From positions 3,118,279 through 3,182,278 of the forward strand of contig NZ_CP011514.1 of NCBI RefSeq assembly GCF_001653795.1: 64,000 nt of DNA, written 5' to 3'. The notes beneath the pieces are model-generated. The model worked only from the letters and a program-made list of their open reading frames with translations, was not told where the DNA came from and ran no database searches. Source of the DNA: Mitsuaria sp. 7. GTDB taxonomy: Bacteria > Pseudomonadota > Gammaproteobacteria > Burkholderiales > Burkholderiaceae_C. Below, piece after piece: positions 52,851-63,718 of this stretch (its first letter is position 1; each line of letters starts with the position of its first letter). Position numbers and translations under genes: made by a program.

Positions 52851-53750
52851 TCACTTCTTTGGCGCGGGACCCGCCGGGGCGCCAGGGCCGCCGTTGCGCA
52901 TCGCGTTGAAGAAGGGGCTCGAGGGGTCGAGCACCATCACATCGTTCTTGCCCTTGAACGAGCGCTGATAGGCATCCAGCGACCGGTAGAACTGGGCGAA
53001 CTGCGGATCGCGGCCGAAGGCCTCCGAGTACAGGACCGACGCCTTCGCATCGCCCTCACCCATGATCTTCTGCGCGTCGCTGTAGGCCTCGGCGGTGATC
53101 ACATCGCGCTGCTTGTCGGCATCGGCCTTGATCTTCTCGCCTTCGGCCGCGCCGGTGGAGCGCTGCTCGTTGGCGGCGCGGGCGCGTTCGGTCTTCATCC
53201 GGTTGTAGACGGCCTCGGTGATGTTGGCCGCGAAGTCCACGCGCTTGACCCGCACGTCGACGATCTCGATGCCCAGCTCCTTGGCGGTGCTCTCCAGACG
53301 CTTGCGCACGTCCTGCATGACCTTCTCGCGCTCGGTCGCCAGCACGGCGGCCACGGTGCGCTTGGTCACCTCCTCGTTCATCGCGGAATTGACCACCGGG
53401 CTCAGTCTCGATTCGAGATTGCGCAGCTGGCTGCCGTTGTTGCGGATGAACTGCTTGGGATCGACGATGCGCCACTTGACCAGCCAGTCGACGACCAGGC
53501 TCTTCTTCTCGGCGGTGAAGATCGCGCGGGGCTCGGACGAGTCCAGCGTCTGCACGCGGCGGTCCAGGAAGACCACGTTCTGCAGCGGCGGCGGCAGCTT
53601 GAATTTCAGGCCGGGTTCGGCGATCACGTCCTTGATCTCGCCCAGCGAGTACACGACGGCGTACTGACGCTGGTCGACGACGAACAGGGTCGAGCTGGCG
53701 ATCATGAACAGGATCAGCAGACCGACGACGACGGAGACGATGCGATTCAT
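52851..53750 (-). CDS. hflC: HflC, SPFH membrane protease modulator
   Basis: 299 residues. N-terminal membrane helix 'VSVVVGLLILFMIASSTLFV', then SPFH/PHB domain with 'VDQRQYAVVYSLGEIKD' and coiled-coil 'KADADKQRDVITAEAYSDAQ'. Forms the HflKC cage around FtsH. It follows hflK by 19 bp. Confidence 0.95.
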   Translation of the reverse strand: MNRIVSVVVGLLILFMIASSTLFVVDQRQYAVVYSLGEIKDVIAEPGLKFKLPPPLQNVVFLDRRVQTLDSSEPRAIFTAEKKSLVVDWLVKWRIVDPKQFIRNNGSQLRNLESRLSPVVNSAMNEEVTKRTVAAVLATEREKVMQDVRKRLESTAKELGIEIVDVRVKRVDFAANITEAVYNRMKTERARAANEQRSTGAAEGEKIKADADKQRDVITAEAYSDAQKIMGEGDAKASVLYSEAFGRDPQFAQFYRSLDAYQRSFKGKNDVMVLDPSSPFFNAMRNGGPGAPAGPAPKK

Positions 53751-53769
53751 TGTTGTGGGCTCCTGTCGA

Positions 53770-55047
53770 TCAACGGCCGTCGCGGTCGCGGCTGCGCATG
53801 CTGTCGCGCGAGCGCGGATCGGTGCTCAGCGAAGGGCTGGCCGTCGATGAATCGGTCGGTGCGACCGGGGTCGGCACGGTGGTCGTGACGGTGCCCGTCT
53901 GCTGTTGCTGCATCAGCTTGTCCAGCGGCAGGTACAGCAGGTTGGAACCGCCGCCCTTGGCGTCGACCATCACCTTGGTGACCCGCGAATAGACCTGCTG
54001 CATCGCATCGATGTAGAGGCGGTCGCGCGTCACGGCCGGGGCCTTCTGGTATTCGGCCAGCACGGACTTGAAGCGCTGGGCATCACCCTCGGCGTACGAC
54101 ACGACCTTGGCGCGGTAGGCCTCGGCATCCTCGCGCAGACGGGCTGCCTGGCCCTGGGCGCGCGGGATCACGTCGTTGGCGTAGGCCTCGCCCTCGTTCT
54201 TCAGGCGCTCGCGGTCCGCGTTCGCGCGGAAGGCGTCCTCGAAGGCGGCCTGCACCTGTTCCGGCGGCTGCACGCTGTTCAGGTTGACGGCGGAGATCTG
54301 GATCCCCGTCTTCAGCCGGTCCAGCTGCTGCTGGATCGACGTCTGCAGTTCGTTGGCGATCTGGTCGCGCTTCTCGTAGAGGACCGCGTTGGCCTCGTTG
54401 CGGCCGACGATCTCGCGCACCGCCGACTCCGACGCCAGCGTGACGGCCTCGTCGGTGTTGACGTTCTCAAACAGATAGTCGCGCGAGTCCTTCAACCGGA
54501 ACTGCACGGTGAAGCGCACGTCGATGATGTTCTCGTCCTGCGTCAGCATCGACGAGTCGCGCAGGCCCGTGGCCTGACCGACCGTGTTGCGACCGATCTC
54601 GACCGAGCGCAGCTGCGTGACCGACACGACCTCGTGCGCCTGGAACGGGTACGGGAAGCGGTACTGGATGCCGGCGTCCACCGTGCGGCTGTACTTGCCG
54701 AACGAGGTGACCACGCCCTGCTGGCCTTCCTGCACGATGAACACGCCGCTGGCCAGCCAGCCGAGCAGCACCACGCCGACCACGAGGCCGGCACCGATGC
54801 CGGCGCCGCGCATGTCGGGCTGGGGATTGCCGCCGCCGCCCGTGGGGCCGTTGCCGTCATTGCCGCCGCGGCCGCCGAACAGGCGAGAAAGCTTGCGGTT
54901 GAAGTCGCGCCACAGCTCGTCGAGGTCAGGCGGGCCTTCATTGCGGCCGTTGCTCATCCAGAGCCCGAACCGGCGGCGCAGGCTGCCGGCTCCACCCCGC
55001 GGGTCACGTCCGCCACCGGCGACGGACATGCGATCGTCTTGATTCAT
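53770..55047 (-). CDS. hflK: HflK, SPFH membrane protease modulator
   Basis: 425 residues. Start 55047 has an AGGA 5 bases upstream. The N-terminus is Gly/Asn-rich ('GGRGGNDGNGPTGGGGNPQ') before the membrane helix 'GAGLVVGVVLLGWLASGVFI', then 'VQEGQQGVVTSFGKYSRTVD' of the SPFH domain. A charged coiled coil follows. It forms the cage with HflC and lies just after hflX. Confidence 0.95.
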   Translation of the reverse strand: MNQDDRMSVAGGGRDPRGGAGSLRRRFGLWMSNGRNEGPPDLDELWRDFNRKLSRLFGGRGGNDGNGPTGGGGNPQPDMRGAGIGAGLVVGVVLLGWLASGVFIVQEGQQGVVTSFGKYSRTVDAGIQYRFPYPFQAHEVVSVTQLRSVEIGRNTVGQATGLRDSSMLTQDENIIDVRFTVQFRLKDSRDYLFENVNTDEAVTLASESAVREIVGRNEANAVLYEKRDQIANELQTSIQQQLDRLKTGIQISAVNLNSVQPPEQVQAAFEDAFRANADRERLKNEGEAYANDVIPRAQGQAARLREDAEAYRAKVVSYAEGDAQRFKSVLAEYQKAPAVTRDRLYIDAMQQVYSRVTKVMVDAKGGGSNLLYLPLDKLMQQQQTGTVTTTVPTPVAPTDSSTASPSLSTDPRSRDSMRSRDRDGR

Positions 55048-55100
55048 ACGCATCCTGATGAGGAAGTCTTGTTGCAAGTATCGGGCATTGGCGAACGGCC

Positions 55101-56426
55101 TCAGCCTGTGCGTCCCTGCGGATGTTCCTGCGGGTCCGACGGATCTTGGGGCAGGTCTTGCGGGTTCAAGTCGACATCGTCGACATCGACACCGTCCGCC
55201 TCCTCGGACCCATGGACGGACTCATCGCCGGCATCGCCCTCGGCATCCGTCATGCCACCGTATTCGGGCACCGGCGCGGCCTGCATCAGCGACGCGATCA
55301 TCGCGCGCAGTTCGTCCAGGCCCTCGCCCTTGACCGCGCTGACGAAGATCCGCGGCAGACGCTGTCCGCCGTGCTCGCCGCCGACACGCGTCAGCCAGTC
55401 CTGCAACTGGCGCGGACGCTGGTTGTCTTCCAGCAGGTCGAGCTTGTTGTAGACGAGGATCTGCGGGATGTGCTGCGCGCCGATCTCGGCGAGCACCCGC
55501 TCGACCTCCTCCATCTGCTCGGTCAGCACCGGGCTGGCGGCGTCGACCACGTGCAGCAGCAGGTCGGCGTCGGCCGCCTCCTGCAGCGTGGCCTTGAACG
55601 CCTCGACCAGCTTGTGGGGCAGATCGCGGATGAAGCCGACGGTGTCGGACAGCGACACGCTGGTGCCCGCCTCCTCGAGGTACAGCGAGCGGGTCGTCGT
55701 ATCGAGCGTCGCGAACAGCTGGTTCGCCGCGTAGGCCTTCGCCTTCGTCAACGCATTGAACAGCGTGCTCTTGCCGGCGTTGGTGTAGCCCACCAGCGAG
55801 ACGCGGAACACCCCGTTGCGCGCGCGGGCGCGGCGTTGCGTGGCGCGCTGCTTCTGGACCTTCTTGAGCCGTTCCTTGATCGACTTGATGCGGTCGTCGA
55901 TCATGCGGCGGTCCAGCTCGATCTGGCGCTCGCCCGGGCCGCCGCGCATGCCGATGCCGCCGCTCTGACGTTCCAGATGGCTCCAGCGGCGCACCAGGCG
56001 CGTGGAGAGGTACTGCAGCCGCGCGAGTTCCACCTGCAGCTTGCCCTCGAAGCTCTGCGCGCGGGCCGCGAAGATCTCCAGGATGAGCGCGGTGCGGTCG
56101 GCCACGGGCACGCCGATGTGGCGTTCCAGGTTGCGTTGCTGGGCGGGGGAGATGGCCTGGTCGAACAGCACGGTGTGGGCGCCGAGCGCCTCCACCATCA
56201 GCTTGATCTCGTCGGCCTTGCCGGAACCGATGAACAGTGCCGCGTCGGGCGCCTTGCGTCGGGCGACGACCCGGGCGACCGGGGTGTCACCGGCCGACTC
56301 GGCCAGCAGTGCGAGTTCGTCGAGGGTGGGGTCGAAGGCCTCGCCGCGGCCCAGATCGACCCCCACCAGAATGGCGCGCGCCGCCTCGGGGGGCGGCGTC
56401 GAATGGGTGGGGTCTTGTGTGGTCAA
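55101..56426 (-). CDS. hflX: GTPase HflX
   Basis: 441 residues. N-terminal HflX domain with 'FIGSGKADEIKLMVEA' and 'RTALILEIFAARAQSFEGKLQ', helical 'GGIGMRGGPGERQIELDRR', then G domain 'VSLVGYTNAGKSTLFNAL', 'TVGFIRDLPHKLVEAFKATL' and 'YNKLDLL'. It binds and splits stalled ribosomes. The acidic tail 'EEADGVDVDDVDLNPQD' is an extension. Standard hfq-hflX-hflK-hflC order. Confidence 0.96.
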   Translation of the reverse strand: MTTQDPTHSTPPPEAARAILVGVDLGRGEAFDPTLDELALLAESAGDTPVARVVARRKAPDAALFIGSGKADEIKLMVEALGAHTVLFDQAISPAQQRNLERHIGVPVADRTALILEIFAARAQSFEGKLQVELARLQYLSTRLVRRWSHLERQSGGIGMRGGPGERQIELDRRMIDDRIKSIKERLKKVQKQRATQRRARARNGVFRVSLVGYTNAGKSTLFNALTKAKAYAANQLFATLDTTTRSLYLEEAGTSVSLSDTVGFIRDLPHKLVEAFKATLQEAADADLLLHVVDAASPVLTEQMEEVERVLAEIGAQHIPQILVYNKLDLLEDNQRPRQLQDWLTRVGGEHGGQRLPRIFVSAVKGEGLDELRAMIASLMQAAPVPEYGGMTDAEGDAGDESVHGSEEADGVDVDDVDLNPQDLPQDPSDPQEHPQGRTG

Positions 56427-56432
56427 TCAGCT

Positions 56433-56675
56433 TCAGCTGGCGTCGTTGCTCTCGCCGGTGTGGAAGTTCACCGCACGGCCCGGAACCACCGTCGAGATGG
56501 CGTGCTTGTAGACCATCTGCGTCACCGTATTGCGCAGCAGCACCACGTACTGGTCAAAGGACTCGATATGGCCTTGCAGCTTGATGCCGTTCACGAGGTA
56601 GATGCTCACAGGAACATGCTCCTTGCGCAGCAGGTTCAGGAAAGGGTCTTGCAAGAGTTGTCCTTTGTTGCTCAC
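56433..56675 (-). CDS. hfq: RNA chaperone Hfq
   Basis: 80 residues from a GTG start at 56675, 6 bases after GGAGA. '[20 protein letters not shown]' is the Hfq N-terminus, Sm1 '[20 protein letters not shown]' and Sm2 '[12 protein letters not shown]' follow. A short tail ends in ESNDAS. It forms a hexamer that pairs small RNAs with mRNAs. It precedes hflX by 6 bp. Confidence 0.97.
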   Translation of the reverse strand: MSNKGQLLQDPFLNLLRKEHVPVSIYLVNGIKLQGHIESFDQYVVLLRNTVTQMVYKHAISTVVPGRAVNFHTGESNDAS

Positions 56676-56754
56676 GATATTCTCCGTGTTGGAAGTGAGG
56701 TGTTGGAATGCCACACCTTATCACAGCACCGGGTTTCCCCGGACCGCGCTGTCG

Positions 56755-58101
56755 TCAGGTGTCGGCGAACGGATTCTTCGAGGAACGCAGCTCGATCTTC
56801 ATCGGCGTGCCCACCAGCTTGTAGTGGTCGCGGATGCGTCCTTCCAGATAACGCTTGTAGACGTCGCTGACGCCTTCGAGCGCATTGCCGTGGATGACGA
56901 CGATCGGCGGGTTCATGCCGCCCTGGTGCGCGTAGCGCAGCTTGGGACGCGAGACGCCCGCGCGCTGCGGCTGCTGATGCTGGACCGCTTCCATGATCAG
57001 GCGGGTCAGCACCGGCGTCGTCATCTTGCGATAGGCCGATGAATAGGCGTCCGCCAGCGCCTTCCACAGCGGGCCCAGGCCCTGCCGCTTCAGCGCGGAG
57101 ATCTTGAGGATCGGTGCGAAGCGCAGGAAGCCCAGCCGCGTCTGGATCTGGCGCTCGATGGTCTCGCGCTGGTAGCTGTCGATCGCGTCCCACTTGTTGA
57201 TCGCGATGACCACCGCGCGGCCGCTGTCCAGCGCGTAGCCGGCGATGTGCGCGTCCTGGTCGGTGACGCCTTGCGTCGCGTCGATCAGCAGCAGCACGAC
57301 GTTGGCGTCGGCGATCGCCTGCAGGGTCTTCACGACCGAGAACTTCTCGATCGCCTCGAAGACCTTGCCCTTGCGGCGCAGGCCGGCGGTGTCGATGAGC
57401 TTGAACTTCTGACCGTTGTGCTCGAAGTCGACGCTGATCGCGTCGCGCGTCGTGCCGGGCATGTCGAAGGCGACCAGCCGCTCCTCGCCGAGCCAGGTGT
57501 TGATCAGCGTGCTCTTGCCGACGTTGGGACGGCCGGCGACCGCCAGGCGGATCGCACGCTCATCGTCGGGACCGGCACCCTCCGCGGGCTCCTCGTCCTC
57601 GACCGGCGCCTCGAAGCTGTCCAGCACCGCCTCGAGCAGCGAGCGGATGCCCTGCCCGTGCGCCGCGGAGACCGGATGCGGCTCGCCCATGCCGAGTTCA
57701 TGGAACTCGGCCAGCAGCGGGCTGTCGCTCATGCCTTCGGCCTTGTTGACGGCGACGAAGACGCGCTTGTTGCATTGGCGCAGGTAGCGGCCGATGTCCA
57801 TGTCCTGCCCAGCCAGGCCGGTGCGCACGTCCAGCACGAAGATGACGGCATCCGCTTCGGCCACGGCCTGGCGGGTCTGCTTGGCCATCTCCTTGACGAT
57901 GCCGGTGGTGCTGTCCGGCTCGAAGCCGCCGGTGTCGATGACGATGAACTCGCGATCGCCCAGGCGACCGTCGCCGTAATGGCGGTCGCGCGTGAGGCCG
58001 GCGAAGTCCGCGACGATGGCGTCGCGGCTCTTCGTCATCCGGTTGAACAGCGTGGACTTGCCCACGTTGGGGCGGCCCACCAGGGCGATCACAGGTTTCA
58101 T
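56755..58101 (-). CDS. der: GTPase Der (EngA)
   Basis: 448 residues. Two G domains: '[18 protein letters not shown]' (9 on) and '[15 protein letters not shown]' (about 190 on), with 'NKAEG' and 'NKWDA', then a KH-like C-terminal domain ending 'PFADT'. It acts in 50S assembly. It follows bamB by 1 bp. Confidence 0.97.
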   Translation of the reverse strand: MKPVIALVGRPNVGKSTLFNRMTKSRDAIVADFAGLTRDRHYGDGRLGDREFIVIDTGGFEPDSTTGIVKEMAKQTRQAVAEADAVIFVLDVRTGLAGQDMDIGRYLRQCNKRVFVAVNKAEGMSDSPLLAEFHELGMGEPHPVSAAHGQGIRSLLEAVLDSFEAPVEDEEPAEGAGPDDERAIRLAVAGRPNVGKSTLINTWLGEERLVAFDMPGTTRDAISVDFEHNGQKFKLIDTAGLRRKGKVFEAIEKFSVVKTLQAIADANVVLLLIDATQGVTDQDAHIAGYALDSGRAVVIAINKWDAIDSYQRETIERQIQTRLGFLRFAPILKISALKRQGLGPLWKALADAYSSAYRKMTTPVLTRLIMEAVQHQQPQRAGVSRPKLRYAHQGGMNPPIVVIHGNALEGVSDVYKRYLEGRIRDHYKLVGTPMKIELRSSKNPFADT

Positions 58102-58102
58102 A

Positions 58103-59248
58103 TCAGTCTTGGCGCAGCGCGAACAGGCGTCCGCTGCGAGTGGCGATCAGCACCGTGCCGCCGAGCTGCACCGGCGCCGCGGCGATGCCGGAGCTGTCGG
58201 TCTGCAGGCGCTGCACGGTCAGACCCTTGTCCTTGGACAGGAAATGCACGTAGCCCTCGCTGTCGCCGACGATGACCGACTTGTCGGTCACCACCGGCGC
58301 GCTGAGCTTGCGGTTCTGGAACTGGTCGGCGGTCCAGACGACGTCGCCGGTGCGCGTGCCCCAGGCGGTCAGCCGGTCGGAGGCATCGCCGCCGACGACG
58401 ATCGTCGAGTCGGCACCGACGCCGCGCAGGCCGGCGTTGTTGCGGGTCCAGACCGTGTTGCCACGCTCACCATTGACGCAGGCGACCGCCGACTGGAAGG
58501 CGCGGGCGCAGAAGATGTCGTTGTCGCGGGCCAGCGGACCGACCAGGTCGGCCAAGCGCTCGACCTCGTTGGTGCCGCGCGGGTTGGCGATGGTCGCTTC
58601 CCACATCAGCAGGCCGCGGGTGGGATCGATGCCCGCCAGGCGCGAGCCCTGCCCCACCAGCAGCGTGTTCTGGTAGGCGCCGATCACGCCGGCCTGCTGC
58701 AGCGTCAGCGGCTCGCCCGGACGGCGCAGCTCCCACAGACGGCGACCGTCGACCGCATCGAAGGCCAGCACCGCGCGATCCAGCGTCAGCACGAACACGC
58801 GTTCACCCGCGACGAACGGCGAGGTCACGACCGGGGTCGTCATCGTCTTGCGCCACAGGATCTTGTCGCCTTCGGTCACGACCAGCTCGTTGTCGCGCGT
58901 CACCGCCGCGGCGAAACGGCCATCGCTGCCGACACCCGCCGTCAGACCCTTGCCGATATCGGCGCGCCACAGCGTGGTGCCGTCATTCGCGGAGATGGCG
59001 CTGATGACGCCGTCCGAGCCGCCGACGATGAAGCGGTCGTTGACCGCCGTGATCGTGAGCGGGAACTTGACGCTGTCCACACGCGCTTCCCAGGCCACGC
59101 GGGCCTGCAGGGACGGCGTGATGTTCTCCAGCGCGGCCGGCTTGGGCGCGGTGGAGCTGCTGAACAGCGAGCAGGCGCCCAGCGTCGCGGCGACGCCGCC
59201 CAGCAGCAGCGCTCGGGCCAGCCGACCGAGGGTCAGGCCGGCGTTCAC
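58103..59248 (-). CDS. bamB: Outer-membrane assembly lipoprotein BamB
   Basis: 381 residues. Lipobox 'LGAC' with Cys26, then an eight-blade propeller with repeats such as '[20 protein letters not shown]' and '[19 protein letters not shown]'. It anchors at the inner leaflet of the outer membrane and binds BamA, which is also in this window. It overlaps yfgM by 4 bases. Confidence 0.96.
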   Translation of the reverse strand: MNAGLTLGRLARALLLGGVAATLGACSLFSSSTAPKPAALENITPSLQARVAWEARVDSVKFPLTITAVNDRFIVGGSDGVISAISANDGTTLWRADIGKGLTAGVGSDGRFAAAVTRDNELVVTEGDKILWRKTMTTPVVTSPFVAGERVFVLTLDRAVLAFDAVDGRRLWELRRPGEPLTLQQAGVIGAYQNTLLVGQGSRLAGIDPTRGLLMWEATIANPRGTNEVERLADLVGPLARDNDIFCARAFQSAVACVNGERGNTVWTRNNAGLRGVGADSTIVVGGDASDRLTAWGTRTGDVVWTADQFQNRKLSAPVVTDKSVIVGDSEGYVHFLSKDKGLTVQRLQTDSSGIAAAPVQLGGTVLIATRSGRLFALRQD

Positions 59249-59919
59249 TGGGGAGCTCCCGCGGCGGGCTCGTCGCCGCCGACAGCCACGCCCAGGCTGG
59301 CCAGCTTCACTTCGAGCAGGCGGCGATAGTCGAGCTGCTTGTCCAGGCCGTCGTAGGCCTTCTTGAATTCGGTCTTGGCGACGTCGGGCTTGTTCTGCAG
59401 CAGCGCCAGATCGCCGCGCCGATCGGCCACCAGCGCCGCGAAGTCCGCGCTCTTGACGGCGTCCAGCGTCTTGCCGGCTTCGTCGAGCTGCTTGGCGTCC
59501 ATCTGCAGCGCAGCCAGGCGCAGGCGGGCCAGATCGCGGTAGGCATCGCCCTTCGCATTGGCGGCGGCCCAGGTCAGCGTGGCACGCGCGTCGTCGGGCT
59601 TTTCCTTGTCCAGCTGCAGCTTGGCGGTCACCAGCGCGGCCTGCGCGGCGTAGCCGGTGCCGGCGTAGTCCTGCTTGAGGTTGCCGAACACGGCGACGCT
59701 CTTGCCCAGATCGGCAGCCTGCGCCGCACGTTGCAGCTCACCGTACATCGCGGCGGCCTTGGCGGCCTCGGTGCGCTGCCAGTAGTTCCAGCCGGTCCAG
59801 CCGGCGTAGGCGACCAGCGCCAGCGTCAGCAGCCAGGTGATCGGATTGCCCCAGCGCTTCCAGAACGCCTTGAGCTGCTCCAACTGTTCCTGTTCTTCGA
59901 GATCGAGATGAGCCGCCAT
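59245..59919 (-). CDS. YfgM-like TPR inner-membrane protein
   Basis: 224 residues from the ATG at 59919. 'HLDLEEQEQLEQLKAFWKRWG' precedes the membrane helix 'PITWLLTLALVAYAGWTGW', then TPR-like helices ('DDARATLTWAAANAKGDAYR', 'LLQNKPDVAKTEFKKAYDGL'). YfgM assists translocated proteins near SecYEG with periplasmic chaperones. Order hisS-yfgM-bamB matches relatives. Confidence 0.92.
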   Translation of the reverse strand: MAAHLDLEEQEQLEQLKAFWKRWGNPITWLLTLALVAYAGWTGWNYWQRTEAAKAAAMYGELQRAAQAADLGKSVAVFGNLKQDYAGTGYAAQAALVTAKLQLDKEKPDDARATLTWAAANAKGDAYRDLARLRLAALQMDAKQLDEAGKTLDAVKSADFAALVADRRGDLALLQNKPDVAKTEFKKAYDGLDKQLDYRRLLEVKLASLGVAVGGDEPAAGAPQ

Positions 59920-59957
59920 GTTCGAGTGAGGGTCCGGGTTGAAATTCGAGGTCGCGA

Positions 59958-61265
59958 TTATGCGGTGCGCAGGTCGGCCGCCCATGCGGCGACCGTGTTA
60001 AGCGGGCGTGTCACTTGCTCGCCCTCGCCGCGCAGCGGCTTGACGGCGACTTCGCCGCGGGCGAGTTCGTCAGGACCGAACACCAGCGCGAAGCGGGCGC
60101 CCGACGCGTCGGCCTTCTTGAACTGCGACTTGAACGAGCCACCGCCCGCATGCATCTGCACCGCGACGCCTTCGGCGCGCAGCACTTCCAGCACGGGGAT
60201 CGCCTGCGGCAGCACGGCCGCGTCCGGCAGGATCGCGTACACGTCCGGGGCAGACGACGGCACCGGCAGGCCCAGTTCGTCGATCAGCAGCAGCAGGCGC
60301 TCGATGCCGAGGCCGAAGCCCACCGCCGGCGTCGGCTTGCCGCCGAGCTGTTCGAACAGTCCGTCGTAACGACCGCCGCCGCAGACCGTGCCCTGGGAGC
60401 CGAGCTGGTCGGTCACCCATTCGAAGACGGTCAGGTTGTAGTAGTCCATGCCGCGCACCAGGCGCGTGTTGATGCGGTACTCGACGCCCGCGGCGTCCAG
60501 GATCGCGCGCACGGCATTGAAGTGGGCCAGGCTTTCCTCGCCGAGGAAATCCATCAGGTGCGGCGCCGCCTCGACGACGGCCTGCATGGCCGGATTCTTC
60601 GTGTCGAGGATGCGCAGCGGATTGGTGTGCAGGCGGCGCTTGCCGTCCTCGTCGAGCTTGTCGGCGTGGGCTTCGAAGTGGGTGATCAGCGCGGCGCGGT
60701 GCGCGGCGCGCTCCTCCGGCTGGCCCAGCGAGTTCAGCTCCAGGCGCACATGCTCGCCGACGACCAGACCCAGCTGCTGCCACAGGCGCCGGACCATCAG
60801 GATGATCTCGGCATCCACGTCCGGACCGGCGAAGCCCAGCGCCTCGACGTCCAGCTGGTTGAACTGGCGGTAGCGGCCCTTCTGCGGCTTCTCGTGGCGG
60901 AACATCGGGCCCATCGTCCACAGACGCAGCGGGCCGTTGTAGAGCGCGTTGTGCTCGACCATCGCGCGGACGATGCCGGCGGTGGCTTCCGGGCGCAGCG
61001 TCAGCTTGTCGCCGTTCATGCTGTCGGTGAAGGAGTACATCTCCTTCTCGACGATGTCGGTGACCTCGCCCAGGCCGCGCACGAACAGCGCGGTCGGCTC
61101 GACGACCGGGGTCAGCATGTACTGGTAGCCGTAGCGCTGCAGCACGTCGCGCAGCGTGGTCTCGAACCAGCTCCACAGCTGGCTGCTCGGCAGCTTGTCC
61201 TTGCGGTCGACACTGGCCGGGAGGATGTCGTTCATCCCCTTGACGGCCTGGAGGTTCTTGCTCAT
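59958..61265 (-). CDS. hisS: Histidyl-tRNA synthetase
   Basis: 435 residues. Class II motifs: '[10 protein letters not shown]' start, '[20 protein letters not shown]' (motif 2 region), '[11 protein letters not shown]'-like segment and '[20 protein letters not shown]' (His signature), C-terminal anticodon domain. It charges tRNA-His. It overlaps ispG by 4 bases. Confidence 0.97.
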   Translation of the reverse strand: MSKNLQAVKGMNDILPASVDRKDKLPSSQLWSWFETTLRDVLQRYGYQYMLTPVVEPTALFVRGLGEVTDIVEKEMYSFTDSMNGDKLTLRPEATAGIVRAMVEHNALYNGPLRLWTMGPMFRHEKPQKGRYRQFNQLDVEALGFAGPDVDAEIILMVRRLWQQLGLVVGEHVRLELNSLGQPEERAAHRAALITHFEAHADKLDEDGKRRLHTNPLRILDTKNPAMQAVVEAAPHLMDFLGEESLAHFNAVRAILDAAGVEYRINTRLVRGMDYYNLTVFEWVTDQLGSQGTVCGGGRYDGLFEQLGGKPTPAVGFGLGIERLLLLIDELGLPVPSSAPDVYAILPDAAVLPQAIPVLEVLRAEGVAVQMHAGGGSFKSQFKKADASGARFALVFGPDELARGEVAVKPLRGEGEQVTRPLNTVAAWAADLRTA

Positions 61266-62566
61266 GCGGTGGTGGTGCTCGCGCCGAAGCGCTTTTCAAT
61301 GTAGGTCTCGACCAGGGCGTGGAACTCGCCGGCGATGTTGTCGCCGCGCAGGGTCAGCGCCTTCTCGCCGTCGATGAAGACGGGCGCCGCCGGCGCCTCG
61401 CCGTTGCCCGGCAGGCTGATGCCGATGTCGGCATGCTTGCTCTCGCCGGGGCCGTTGACGATGCAGCCCATCACCGCGACCTTCATGGTCTCGACGCCGG
61501 GGTACTTCTCGCGCCAGACCGGCATCTGCGCGCGCAGGAAGTCGTCGATCTGCTTGGCCAGTTCCTGGAAGGTCGTGCTGGTGGTGCGACCGCAGCCGGG
61601 GCAGGCGGTGACGCTCGGGTTGAACGCGCGCAGACCCAGCGACTGCAGGATCTCCAGCGCGACCACCACTTCCTGCGTGCGCGACTCGCCGGGTTGCGGC
61701 GTCAGCGAGACGCGGATGGTGTCGCCGATGCCTTCCTGCAGCAACACCGCCAGCGCCGCGGCCGAGGCCACCGTGCCCTTGGTGCCCATGCCGGCCTCGG
61801 TCAGGCCCAGGTGCAGCGCGTAGTCGCAGCGCCTGCTCAGCGCGCGGTAGACCGAGATCAGGTCCTGCACGCCGCTGACCTTGCAGCTGATGATGATGTT
61901 GTCGGGGTTCATGCCCAACTCGCGGGCGTACGACGCCGACGACAGCGCCGACTGGATCAGCGCCTGGTACATGACCTGCTTGCCGTCCCAGGGATCGGCG
62001 CGCTTCGCGTTGTCGTCCATCATCTGGGCGAGCAGTTCCTGGTCCAGGCTGCCCCAGTTGACGCCGATGCGCACGACCTTGTCGTACTGCATCGCGGCCT
62101 CGATCATCTGGGCGAACTGGCGGTCCTTCTTGTCGCCCTTGCCGACGTTGCCCGGGTTGATCCGGTACTTCGACAGCGCCTGCGCCATGGCCGGGTGCTC
62201 GGTCAGCAGCCGGTGGCCGTTGTAGTGGAAGTCGCCGACCAGCGGCACGTCGATGCCCATGCGGTCGAGCTGCTCGCGGATGTGCGGGACGGCGTCGGCG
62301 GCCTCGGCGTTGTTGACGGTGATGCGGACCATTTCGGAGCCGGCCTGCGCCAGCTCCTTGACCTGGATCGCCGTCTCGATGACGTCGACGGTGTCGGTGT
62401 TGGTCATCGACTGCACGCGCACCGGCGCGTCGCCGCCGACCGTCACCACGCGGCTGCCCCAGCGCACCTGCGCCTGGCGCGAGCGGCGCGCGGACGGCGC
62501 GGCGGCGGCGATCAGATCGGAAAGGTCGACGGCTTGGGCGAAATCGGGAGTGGCTGGCTTGTCCAT
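61262..62566 (-). CDS. ispG: 4-hydroxy-3-methylbut-2-enyl diphosphate synthase
   Basis: 434 residues. TIM barrel N-terminal part ('[17 protein letters not shown]') and C-terminal [4Fe-4S] Cys in '[10 protein letters not shown]' and '[10 protein letters not shown]'. The seventh step of the MEP pathway, alongside dxr. Follows rodZ by 59 bp. Confidence 0.97.
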   Translation of the reverse strand: MDKPATPDFAQAVDLSDLIAAAAPSARRSRQAQVRWGSRVVTVGGDAPVRVQSMTNTDTVDVIETAIQVKELAQAGSEMVRITVNNAEAADAVPHIREQLDRMGIDVPLVGDFHYNGHRLLTEHPAMAQALSKYRINPGNVGKGDKKDRQFAQMIEAAMQYDKVVRIGVNWGSLDQELLAQMMDDNAKRADPWDGKQVMYQALIQSALSSASYARELGMNPDNIIISCKVSGVQDLISVYRALSRRCDYALHLGLTEAGMGTKGTVASAAALAVLLQEGIGDTIRVSLTPQPGESRTQEVVVALEILQSLGLRAFNPSVTACPGCGRTTSTTFQELAKQIDDFLRAQMPVWREKYPGVETMKVAVMGCIVNGPGESKHADIGISLPGNGEAPAAPVFIDGEKALTLRGDNIAGEFHALVETYIEKRFGASTTTA

Positions 62567-62625
62567 CTTGCGGCGCTCTTGCGAAAGGGGTACGGCTGCT
62601 GCGGCGCCCGTCGGGTCGGGTGGAG

Positions 62626-63708
62626 TCAGTTCAGTTCGAGGCGCGCGACGTTGTCGCGCGACCGGGCGGCGAGGTCCACGGCCTGGCCGCGGAACACCAG
62701 TTCCGTGCCGGACACATTGCCCACGCGCAGCTTCAGCGGGGCGACGCCGTTGACGTCGACGAGGTCACCGGGACGCAGCAGTCTCGACAGCAACACCTGA
62801 CCCTTGGCGTCGACGACCTCGACCCAGGCCTCGGCGTGGGCCCGGACCTTCAGGGGCGACGTGCCGGGTGCCGGCGCGCCGGCTTGAACCGGTTGGCCGG
62901 TGGTCGCGGATGCCGCGCCAGTCGGCGACACGGGCGGGGTCTGGGCAGCGACGGCCGGCGCAGGCGCCGTGGTCGTCGGTGTCGTGATGGTCGGTGTGGT
63001 TGTGGTCGGCGCCGCAATGGTCGGTGCCGTTGCGGCGGTGGTCGCGCCGGAGCCCTGCGGCGGCAGCGTCGACGTCCCGGCGGACACCTGGCCCGACGGT
63101 GTGGTCTCGGCGGCGCCCACTACGGGCGCATCTCCCGTGGTCGACGGGATCTCCGTCGCGGCTGGCGGCGTCTCGACCACACTCCCCGGTCCGGGTGCCG
63201 TGGCGGCGGAATCGGTCTGACGGAAACGCTGCGTGACCTGATCGATCCAGCTCGACGGGACGACGTACACCGCCACCGCGGCGATCAGCAGCACACCGAC
63301 ACCCAGCACCGCCGGGCGCTTGAGCAAGGCCGTCGACAGCGCCGGATCCTGGCTCACCGAGCGGGCACGGAACGGCTGGTTCAGGCCGGGCGTCACGCGG
63401 TCCAGCGAGGCTTCGGCACCGCTGCTCGGCAGCAGGATCAACACCTGCGCGGCATCGAGCTTCATGACGCGACACACCGAGCGCGCCAGCGCCCGGGCAA
63501 AGGTCGCGTCGGGGAGGTCCTGGTAGCGGTCGGCCTCCAGGGCCTCCAGCTTCGACTGCGGCACCTTCAGCGTCGCGGCCAGCGCGGCGATATGCAGGCC
63601 CCTGGCCTCGCGCGCCCGGCGCAGCACGGCGCCGGCCGAGCTGGGCGCGGACATGGAGGCAGCGAAATCGGCTGCGAGCGACGCCTCGTCGGTGGCCGTC
63701 GGAGTCAT
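62626..63708 (-). CDS. rodZ: RodZ-like cell-shape protein
   Basis: 360 residues from the ATG at 63708, which has GAGGG upstream; an ATG at 63726 overlaps pilW. Helix-turn-helix (about 25-90; '[19 protein letters not shown]'), a membrane helix '[17 protein letters not shown]' near 140, an Ala/Thr/Pro-rich periplasmic linker (about 165-275, Thr runs) and DUF4115 '[20 protein letters not shown]'. It positions MreB. The linker is longer and more Thr-rich than usual. Confidence 0.93.
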   Translation of the reverse strand: MTPTATDEASLAADFAASMSAPSSAGAVLRRAREARGLHIAALAATLKVPQSKLEALEADRYQDLPDATFARALARSVCRVMKLDAAQVLILLPSSGAEASLDRVTPGLNQPFRARSVSQDPALSTALLKRPAVLGVGVLLIAAVAVYVVPSSWIDQVTQRFRQTDSAATAPGPGSVVETPPAATEIPSTTGDAPVVGAAETTPSGQVSAGTSTLPPQGSGATTAATAPTIAAPTTTTPTITTPTTTAPAPAVAAQTPPVSPTGAASATTGQPVQAGAPAPGTSPLKVRAHAEAWVEVVDAKGQVLLSRLLRPGDLVDVNGVAPLKLRVGNVSGTELVFRGQAVDLAARSRDNVARLELN

Positions 63709-63718
63709 GCGATGTCCC

